Below are positions 5,915 through 10,894 of a stretch of 11,806 bases of DNA, piece by piece; positions within the stretch are counted from its first letter, which is position 1; each line of letters begins with the position of its first letter. The notes beneath the pieces were generated by a model. That model was not told where the DNA came from, ran no database searches, and saw only the letters and a list, made by a program, of their open reading frames with translations. Made by a program: the position numbers and the translations under genes. Source of the stretch: Methanoregula sp. UBA276. GTDB lineage: Archaea; Halobacteriota; Methanomicrobia; Methanomicrobiales; Methanospirillaceae. The stretch is from contig DANA01000084.1 of assembly GCA_002508495.1 (NCBI GenBank), positions 1 to 11,806 of the forward strand, given 5' to 3'.

Positions 5915-5976
5915 CACGCAGGCAATACAGGATTCGGTTGAAAGACATAGTTAAGCAGGCCGGGTTCAAGGAATGA
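5915..5976 (+). pseudogene. hicA: hicA 3' end, original copy
   Basis: HAGNTGFG followed, after a frame slip, by LKDIVKQAGFKE and a stop at 5974-5976. This is the C-terminal end of a HicA toxin, seven bases before the hicB start as in normal hicAB operons. The first two thirds of the toxin, including its catalytic His region, are missing: the membrane-protein gene sits in their place. Confidence 0.6.
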
Positions 5977-5983
5977 TCCTGCA

Positions 5984-6203
5984 ATGCACAGGTTCCTGAT
6001 TGTAATCGAAAAAGCCGGGAAAAATTTTTCGGCATATTCACCGGATCTTCCCGGGTGTGTCGCAACGGGAAAGACCCGCGAGGAGACAAAAAGAGCGGAT
6101 GCATGAGGCAATCGAAATGCACGTCCGCGGGCTCATTGAGGACGGGCTTCCAGTTCCAAGGTCCCACTCATCGGCAACAGTTGTCGGTGTGCAGGCAGAG
6201 TAA
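5984..6203 (+). pseudogene. hicB: HicB antitoxin with +1 frameshift
   Basis: ATG 5984 opens MHRFLIVIEKAGKNFSAYSPDLPGCVATGKTREET, a textbook HicB N-terminal domain (partial RNase H fold, with the YSPDLPGC-x-ATGxT signature). The frame stops at 6106. The next frame goes straight on with RMHEAIEMHVRGLIEDGLPVPRS and ends at TAA 6201-6203. Removing one A from the A5 run at 6088-6092 gives an unbroken HicB of about 72 residues (EETKERMHEAIE). HicB normally binds and blocks HicA; here hicA is already reduced to its tail, so loss of the antitoxin would be harmless. A homopolymer sequencing error is the alternative. A T7 tract at 6212 could end transcription. Confidence 0.8.
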
Positions 6204-6337
6204 GCCGGATTCTTTTTTTCTGCTCAGGATTCAGGATATCCCTGCACCAGGATTCCACTTTTAATTTTTTTGAAAAATAGATCATCGGGCTGCCGGCCTG
6301 TGCCGGTCGCCATCCCCGTTCACCGGTCTCCTGGCCC

Positions 6338-6604
6338 TTATTTCATGAAGTGGTCGCAGGAGCCGATCTGTTCACAGTAAGCGAGGCAGGCGTCCCTCGT
6401 TGTTGCCGCGGAACAGGAATCAAGGCAATAGTGACAGTCGAAGAAACCTCCGTTGGAGGGGGTTGCGCTCCCGAGTGCGTCCTGCTGGGGCTTGTCGAAG
6501 ACAACCCAGTGGGCTACCGCAATAAGCGTGCCGGCGATCGATAAGCAGACCATGAAGAAGACGAGTGTCCGGAGGGCCGATCCGTGGGGGGTTGCAGCGG
6601 ACAT
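6338..6604 (-). CDS. small Cys-rich single-helix membrane protein
   Basis: An 88-residue protein on the minus strand. One hydrophobic helix at about 11-35 (TLVFFMVCLSIAGTLIAVAHWVV) is followed by an acidic/neutral linker and a Cys-rich tail with C57-x2-C60-x3-C64 and C73-x3-C77-x5-C83. Six tail Cys in this spacing suggest either a small metal site or a disulphide-bonded helical hairpin; the orientation of the tail is not certain. GGAG lies ten bases before the ATG and a TATA-like TTTTTATA at 6655-6663 would give a leader of about 30 nt, so expression is plausible. I know no named family. No neighbour on the same strand is closely linked. Confidence 0.62.
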   Translation of the reverse strand: MSAATPHGSALRTLVFFMVCLSIAGTLIAVAHWVVFDKPQQDALGSATPSNGGFFDCHYCLDSCSAATTRDACLAYCEQIGSCDHFMK

Positions 6605-6654
6605 GATTCTTATTTCTCCGTTGTTCCGGTTATATTTTCCTGTTATCGGGATGG

Positions 6655-6663
6655 GTATAAAAA
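6655..6663 (-). promoter_or_regulatory. TATA-like box for the 6604 gene
   Basis: Read on the minus strand, TTTTTATAC lies about 55 bp upstream of the start at 6604. It overlaps the end of the decayed regulator frame, which supports the view that this end of the frame is really non-coding. Confidence 0.35.
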
Positions 6664-6721
6664 TGCAGGGGTTTGGAATTTTTGGGTTTTCTCTTGCGCT
6701 CCGCGGTTCAATGAGTTAACC

Positions 6722-6752
6722 GCAAATCTCCGCAAATGCGGCTGCAATTTGC
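6722..6752. repeat. two-tier hairpin behind the regulator remnant
   Basis: GCAAAT/ATTTGC encloses CCGC-aaat-GCGG. The spacing leaves small internal loops. On the minus strand it lies just where the regulator similarity has ended and may be an old terminator. Confidence 0.5.
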
Positions 6753-7045
6753 ATAAAAAGCATCCAAAAAGGAATTTAACCGGGATCGCCAGATAATTAT
6801 TCGGGCGTCCCTGTTTCTCGGATGGGATCTCGGTACTTGTGACCCAATCCTGCTCAGCCATATAGTTGATTTCCATACAGACTTCCGGCTGGCGCATGTC
6901 AGTCCCGCGTTCGATTTCCCGGGATATGGCCCAGGGTTTGATGGCTGAGAAATGATCTGATTGGGATGATGTTGTGGTAGACATAAAAAAAAGGGCTCTG
7001 TAGTGTTCTGTAGAAACCTCTTTTGGTAAGTGACGCCCCCCATCT

Positions 7046-7080
7046 TGCGCCACCAGTCCCCCGTCGGGGGACGGGGCGCA
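7046..7080. repeat. strong GC hairpin
   Basis: TGCGCC-acca-GTCCCCC-gtc-GGGGGAC-gg-GGCGCA: a 7-bp perfect inner stem and a 6-bp outer stem. No T-run follows, so it is not a simple terminator. Confidence 0.6.
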
Positions 7081-7128
7081 GTGCGATAGGATGAGGTCAG
7101 TTTAAGATAATTCGTCGCAATCGTTAAG

Positions 7129-7174
7129 CGGGGGTTGCATCAGCGGCGGGGGCAGAGCGCTAGCGGAACCCCCG
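7129..7174. repeat. 8-bp stem with 30-nt GC-rich loop
   Basis: CGGGGGTT pairs perfectly with AACCCCCG. The loop holds repeated AGCG units and a GCTAGC palindrome. Confidence 0.5.
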
Positions 7175-7207
7175 GGAGCGTCAATCATTATCGATGATTT
7201 CTACAGA

Positions 7208-7857
7208 GCGAAAATAAAAAATCAAGGTATGCTTGAAATTTTTTAAATCAGGGTTTGATTGATCCGGAACGGTTTTTCAATCGCGATCAGGATCGCGATG
7301 GTGATTGCGATTGCGATGGGAGAATTGCGGGGCGTCCCCGGCCAACCTCCCTGGACCCTCCGCATTCCGGGACACGCCAAAAACCCCCTTCCCCCCAAAA
7401 CCAGAAACCCGCCCCTCATCCACAACCTCCGCTGTAACTGCACTGTACTGGCCGGTTATTCTGAGCGGATATTCCGTTATCCGGCAATCCGGGGCCGCAG
7501 AGGCATTTTCCGGAAAACTCCCCCAAAAAAGAGCCGAAACCGGCCGGTCGCGGGGACCCGGAACCGTAGGATCGGAGCACGATACGGGCCCGGATGGGTC
7601 GTTTTACCCGGCCGGGGGGGATACGACCCCTACGGGATCGAAAAACGATGTTCGGGTGGGGGTCTGGTAGCTGAGTGGGGCGAGGGCGGGGGGGAGAGCC
7701 GGACGAGAGGGGGGGCGGGTTGAATTGTGAGGTGAAGGGAGAGGGTTGCTGCGGATGAAGGAGGGAAACGATTCCGTCTGAAAAAATTCCATTTTCACAC
7801 CCCACGGTCTCGTCTTTATGATCCGATGGAGCGGAATTATTATCCACGGGCTTTCTT
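7208..7857. other. 650-bp non-coding tract with G-runs
   Basis: It starts with two ATCGCGAT octamers (7280-7287, 7292-7299). C-rich then G-rich low-complexity DNA follows, ending in a dense G-run block at about 7675-7722. Long open frames exist on both strands but overlap one another, have extreme Pro/Arg/Gly content and no start signals; I read them as composition artefacts. No regulator or RNA family is recognised before the PIN gene. Confidence 0.5.
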
Positions 7858-8304
7858 ATGAGAATCTATCTCGATGTCTGCGGTCTCTGCCGGCCATTCG
7901 ACAACCACGATGTCGTGCGGATACGGCTGGAATCGGAAGCCATCCTTGCGATTATTAAGAGGTGTTCTCTTGACTGGGAACTCATCACCAGTACGGCAAT
8001 CCTCTACGAGATCGGCTCCATCAGTGATTCGGCAAAAAAATCCCGTGCGACTCAGTTGACCGGTTGTGCCCGTGAAATGATCCGTGTTGATACAGACCTG
8101 CTGCTGCGGGCAGAAGAGATCGGAGAAACGGGAATCACAGGAATGGATGCCATCCATCTTGCATGCGCAGAGAAAGCCGGTGCTGTTTTCCTGACAACCG
8201 ATGATGACGTGATAAGGATTATGAAGGCTCATTCCCAAGATATATCAGTGCGGGTCGATAATCCGTTGCACTGGCTGACAGAGGTGAACCTGAATGGCAA
8301 GTAA
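7858..8304 (+). CDS. PIN-domain toxin (VapC-like RNase)
   Basis: A 148-residue PIN-domain protein. It opens with MRIYLDVCGLCRPFD, where D6 is the first acidic residue of the metal site. E51 in LYEI, D97 in TGMDAIHLACAE and the D115-D117 cluster in FLTTDDD supply the rest, so the nuclease centre looks complete. The segment NPLHWLTEV at the end is typical of this VapC-like subgroup. Such toxins cleave RNA with Mg2+/Mn2+. The stop overlaps the next gene by 11 bases. In this subgroup the partner lies downstream of the toxin, the reverse of classical vapBC. No clear ribosome binding site precedes the ATG at 7858; no better start is in frame. A fragment of a second copy of this module is at 1299. 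Confidence 0.85.
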   Translation: MRIYLDVCGLCRPFDNHDVVRIRLESEAILAIIKRCSLDWELITSTAILYEIGSISDSAKKSRATQLTGCAREMIRVDTDLLLRAEEIGETGITGMDAIHLACAEKAGAVFLTTDDDVIRIMKAHSQDISVRVDNPLHWLTEVNLNGK

Positions 8305-8497
8305 GACCATCGCCCAGATCCAGAGTGAAGGGTACGATGCCCTGGTAAAAGCACTGGGACCGGAAGATGCTGCCCGGTTTATCCGGAGTTACGATCACGG
8401 CAGCGGCGATTATACGGAAGAGCGCAAGGAAACATTCCGGAAAAAATCCGTGAAACAGATCGGGAAAGAAATCCTCGAACTGCAGAAATCGCTCTGA
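8294..8497 (+). CDS. small partner of the PIN toxin (putative antitoxin)
   Basis: A 67-residue acidic/basic helical protein: MASKTIAQIQSEGYDAL, then LGPEDAARFIR, DHGSGDYTEER and a Lys-rich end. Short proteins with this layout (xKTIAQIQxEGYDALVKALGPxDAARFIR) regularly follow PIN toxins of the preceding type in archaea and cyanobacteria, and are taken to be their antitoxins. It has no obvious DNA-binding domain beyond a possible helical pair. A strong ribosome binding site GAGGTGA (8281-8287) lies inside the toxin frame, and translation is coupled by the 11-base overlap. An eight-T run follows two bases after the stop. Confidence 0.8.
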   Translation: MASKTIAQIQSEGYDALVKALGPEDAARFIRSYDHGSGDYTEERKETFRKKSVKQIGKEILELQKSL

Positions 8498-8498
8498 C

Positions 8499-8506
8499 TT
8501 TTTTTT
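8499..8506 (+). terminator. T8 tract after the TA pair
   Basis: Eight T directly behind the stop at 8497 and then A-rich DNA. T-tracts alone are enough for archaeal termination. Confidence 0.5.
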
Positions 8507-9230
8507 AAAAATTATACCCGGTATTATTCGCTTTTAGTGAAACGAAACCATTTGCGATATGGAGAATTTCCTTTTGATTACAGGTCTTTTTTTTACCGGC
8601 CGTGGCAGGCGCAACACTCAAGCGTTCGCATGGAGCGATCCAACACCCCGCAATCCTGTCGTCCAGGAAAATCCCATGATCAAGCAGGGGGTCTTTGCCC
8701 GATCCCGCACGTTTTTTTTTCCAAAATTGATCAGACCCTCCTATTTTTTTTGGAGGGGGTGACCCCCCTGCATATCGCTGAGTGGGGTCCGGGCCGGGTG
8801 AACCTGGGGATATCTCCCTGCGCTCTCCCGCGGCACCGTCGTAACAGGACCCTGCCGCAGGCAGGTCAGCGTGTCCACCCGGATCTGCACTATATATGAG
8901 AGGGATGGAGAGGGATGGTTGTCGGGGCACCCACCCGGGAGGGATCCCCGCAACAGGGGCGATTTTCGCCTCCGTTTGCCACGGGTGCAGGTTCTTTTGT
9001 GTCGTATTCGCAAAAACGCGTGTCCCTGTTTTCAGCCAAAGGCCAAACCAACCCCTGATGGCACAATCCTCCCGAAAAACGCCCCCAAAACCTGCCCTTA
9101 TAGGCCTCTTTGGACAGCCGATCCCATGCCCCGGCGGGTTGGAGCATTGGGTGGTTACAGGGGGTGGCCGGGGGGAGGGGGTGTCCTGCGGCGGCTTCGG
9201 TTGCGGAAAAACATGCCGCGATTTCAAAAC
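8507..9230. other. 720-bp non-coding tract, G/C-rich
   Basis: T-runs (8588, 8711, 8743) give way to G/C-rich DNA with the GGGGGTGACCCCCC element, a direct repeat GAGAGGGATG twice near 8896-8916, a TATATAT stretch at 8889 and G-runs at 9151-9183. The long open frames on both strands overlap and have no recognisable domain or start signal. I see no real gene. Confidence 0.5.
8755..8768. repeat. GGGGGTGACCCCCC element, copy 2
   Basis: Identical to 2704-2717. Here it is preceded by a CCCTCC/GGAGGG hairpin with a T-run loop (8736-8757 region). Confidence 0.55.
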
Positions 9231-9238
9231 CAAAATCG

Positions 9239-9560
9239 ATCGCGATCGTTCCAGAAAAATTTTTCAATCGCGATCACGACCGCGATCAAAAACTGAAAAA
9301 CGCTGATCGATTTTGCCGGAAAAATCGCAGACCGTTTTTCCGGAAAAAATCGCGATCCGATGATGAAAAGTTAACCATTCGTGCACACATACCGTGGCAC
9401 GCTCCACGACGGCAGCAGCACCCGCGGGCGGCTGTTTCGATCGCGATTCGTTTTTTGTAAAAAAATCACGGAGCGTTTTTTCCGGAAATATCGCGGATCG
9501 ATTTGTAAATGAAAAACGGTGAGCGATTTTTCCGGAACGGTTTTTGATCGCGGGTGTTGT
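9239..9560. repeat. degenerate repeat field built on ATCGCGAT and TTTTTCCGGAA
   Basis: Exact ATCGCGAT palindromes lie at 9239, 9267, 9349 and 9440, with near forms such as ATCGCGGATCGAT. Between them TTTTTCCGGAA or its variants occur at about 9336, 9477 and 9527. The 17-mer TTTTTCAATCGCGATCA at 9260 is the same as at 7273, so the field has an outlier before the PIN genes. The spacing is irregular, so it is neither a CRISPR nor a plain tandem array. Confidence 0.55.
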
Positions 9561-9695
9561 TGCGATTTGGTGATGGAAAACGCGGGGCGGTTGTGATGCA
9601 AGGGGTGGGGGGGCATCCCGTCACCAATCCATTCTCTATCAGTTGCCCCCTACCCATCCTCCTGCCGGAGGCCGGATTCCGGTCATATTTCCCGA

Positions 9696-9731
9696 AAAAG
9701 CGGGAGTAATTCTGTTCTTTTCCCCGCTTTT
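9696..9731. terminator. 9-bp hairpin AAAAGCGGG/CCCGCTTTT
   Basis: A perfect stem with an 18-nt T-rich loop and T4 at its 3' end. It looks like a terminator on either strand, but no gene end is close by. Confidence 0.4.
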
Positions 9732-10028
9732 ACCGTCATAGAATGGCCGGTCATATATTGCACTATTTAGATGGCGGAAAGGGAGACCGGTAAGGGAATC
9801 GGATTACCCAGGGGTGATCTTGTGGCCGGACGCGCGCTGTGGCGGTTGGGGATGTTGTCATCGGAGACGGGGGGGAATTACGACGGGGGCGAGGGGGTTT
9901 GCCGGGGTGGTGAGAGGATATGGGATGGATGGCCGGTGGTATGGGAGACTTTAATCGAAGAATTGTGATGGAAATACACTATCAATATAAAAAAATCTTT
10001 TATGCAAAAATTGGTTTCTACGAAAGAT
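9732..10028. other. boundary tract between G-rich and AT-rich DNA
   Basis: A TATA-like CATATATT at 9752 is followed by G-rich DNA with a 65-codon frame (9771-9968) that I do not trust: G-run driven residues, no ribosome binding site. From about 9970 the composition drops sharply to AT-rich. Confidence 0.4.
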
Positions 10029-10181
10029 TCAGAGCGTGTTAGGTAATATTGACATCAATGTAAAAATTAGCCATCCCCCAATGATAAGAATGACAATTAA
10101 AACAATGAGCCAATAGATATTTTCAACTATTGACGCTCCTGATCCACCCTTTCTACCGTTAATTTTTACCACCCGTCTCAT
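10029..10181 (-). CDS. 50-residue single-helix membrane protein
   Basis: From ATG 10181 (minus) the protein starts MRRVVKINGRKGGSGAS, a basic and Gly-rich head. One helix follows (about residues 20-43, YWLIVLIVILIIGGWLIFTLM) and a short tail. The positive head should stay in the cytoplasm. A TTG at 10214 would add 11 residues but is not needed. It lies 42 bases behind the stop of the 10224-10667 gene on the same strand and may share its transcript. Small basic one-helix proteins next to other membrane proteins are often accessory subunits or membrane-active effectors; nothing in the sequence decides between these. No family is recognised. Confidence 0.5.
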   Translation of the reverse strand: MRRVVKINGRKGGSGASIVENIYWLIVLIVILIIGGWLIFTLMSILPNTL

Positions 10182-10223
10182 GTTGATATTAGAGAAGATA
10201 AAATTAATATGCAAAATAATGGC

Positions 10224-10667
10224 TTAAAGTTTTGGAACTGATAACATTGGTGGACAAATACACGGTTTTACAGGTTGTATTATGTTGTTGATTATTGTAG
10301 TATTCGGACATGGTTTTTGCAAAGGACATGTTGGTTCTTGACAAGAAATGGTTAATTGGGAAGGCATATTGGCAGAACAATTCAATTCATCATGACAAGA
10401 CAGATTGATCAGAATTGGATTCTCTTTTGGTAAAGTCTTATCATATTCAATGAAAAAATTCCCAGTATTCATTAAAAATGATAAAATCATTACAAAAGCA
10501 ACAATGAAAAAAAGGGAAGCCAATAAATTTAGAATTCTCATGGAAGTGTTAATTCCATCTTTTACGAATTGATTTAAGAAAAAAAATGTTGCTGCACCAC
10601 AAAAACCACCAATTAAAGCGATTGCGGAAATTAATTGAGAATATCCCAAATTGAAATAATCCAACAT
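10224..10667 (-). CDS. two-helix membrane protein with Cys-rich tail
   Basis: A 147-residue protein. Helices at about 12-31 (LISAIALIGGFCGAATFFF) and 44-66 (ILNLLASLFFIVAFVMILSFL) are joined by a short basic loop (KDGINTSMR), which puts that loop inside and both ends outside. The tail from 70 on carries seven Cys (91, 97, 109, 114, 120, 136, 138), including C-x5-C and C-x4-C-x5-C spacings, and many Pro; it is probably a disulphide-stabilised outer tail. I know no family. ATG 10667 follows a TATA-like CATATATG at 10684-10691 with no ribosome binding site, so the transcript may be nearly leaderless. Codon use is strongly AT-biased compared with the left half of the window. Confidence 0.65.
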   Translation of the reverse strand: MLDYFNLGYSQLISAIALIGGFCGAATFFFLNQFVKDGINTSMRILNLLASLFFIVAFVMILSFLMNTGNFFIEYDKTLPKENPILINLSCHDELNCSANMPSQLTISCQEPTCPLQKPCPNTTIINNIIQPVKPCICPPMLSVPKL

Positions 10668-10815
10668 ATATTTTCAATCGTTGACATATATGATTAATTT
10701 GTTTAAAGAGTTGCCAATGTAACTACAGTATTATCAATTTTCAGACGATAAAAAAATAAATTTTTTACACACTATTTCGATATCCAGAAAGGGCATTTTG
10801 AAGATAATTAGGTTC
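10668..10815. promoter_or_regulatory. AT-rich spacer with promoter-like sequences
   Basis: The spacer behind the HEPN gene on the minus strand. It holds CATATATG near 10687, which is well placed to drive the 10667 gene, and T/A runs that may end the HEPN transcript. No gene is seen. Confidence 0.3.
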
Positions 10816-10890
10816 CTACAATCTCTCCTAGCGCAACTTGACGAAGCGGCCAAGCTGCTTCATCTGAAAAAGAGGGGGAGAAGAGTAATT
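10816..10890 (+). pseudogene. possible glutamate dehydrogenase N-terminal scrap
   Basis: The plus-strand frame reads LQSLLAQLDEAAKLLHL, close to the start of archaeal/bacterial glutamate dehydrogenases (NPF...AL.QLDEAAKLL.L), and then KKRGRRVIAVKLS, loosely like the next strand (PxRVLxVSIPV). The GC content of these 40-odd bases stands out from the AT-rich flanks. It ends where the HEPN gene begins on the other strand. The match is short and from memory; if real, it marks the site where the AT-rich cassette landed. Confidence 0.35.
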
Positions 10891-10894
10891 GCTG

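Larger units (their letters stand above)
5301..5949 (+). repeat. tandem duplication, unit 2
   Basis: This is the right-hand copy of 4606-5255. It runs on past its right end into the rest of hicA and hicB, so unit 2 sits in the original context and unit 1 is the added copy. Confidence 0.8.
6643..6984 (-). pseudogene. truncated winged-helix regulator
   Basis: From ATG 6984 (minus), residues about 19-61 read ISREIERGTDMRQPEVC, then INYMAEQDWV and PSEKQGRP. This is the recognition helix and wing of a MarR/ArsR-like winged-helix regulator common in methanogens (REIERxTDMRQPEVS...GRPxKxYSLAIPV). The first helices are replaced by a Ser/Thr-rich stretch. After residue 70 (6775) the frame runs into a hairpin-bearing intergenic sequence and ends without the dimerisation helix. 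The ATG follows a T8 run with no ribosome binding site. A normal protein of this type has about 110-150 residues with a helical C-terminus. I infer a broken gene kept open by chance; a functional 113-residue protein cannot be ruled out. Confidence 0.55.
7007..7207. repeat. 200-bp element with terminal inverted repeats
   Basis: TCTGTAGAAA (7007-7016) and TTTCTACAGA (7198-7207) are perfect 10-bp inverted ends. Inside lie two strong hairpins (7046-7080 and 7129-7174) and no coding frame. A related half-site GCTCTGTAG is at 6995. It could be a small non-autonomous mobile element or a structured RNA gene; no target-site duplication is evident. Confidence 0.4.

Noticed and set aside
7259..7847. Overlapping long open frames on both strands (up to 154 aa) in the G/C-rich tract
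   Set aside because: Pro/Arg/Gly-rich translations, frames open on both strands at once, no start signals and no domain; explained by the rarity of stop codons in G/C-rich DNA.
8505..9233. A 242-aa minus-strand frame and a 141-aa plus-strand frame
   Set aside because: They overlap each other, run through G- and T-runs and repeat units, and show no family pattern or ribosome binding site.
9239..9560. CRISPR array
   Set aside because: The repeats are short, variable and unevenly spaced, with no constant repeat/spacer pattern.
9771..9968. A 65-codon plus-strand frame starting MAERETGKG after a TATA-like box
   Set aside because: The box is too close to the ATG, there is no ribosome binding site, and the middle is translated G-runs. 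A real gene cannot be fully excluded.
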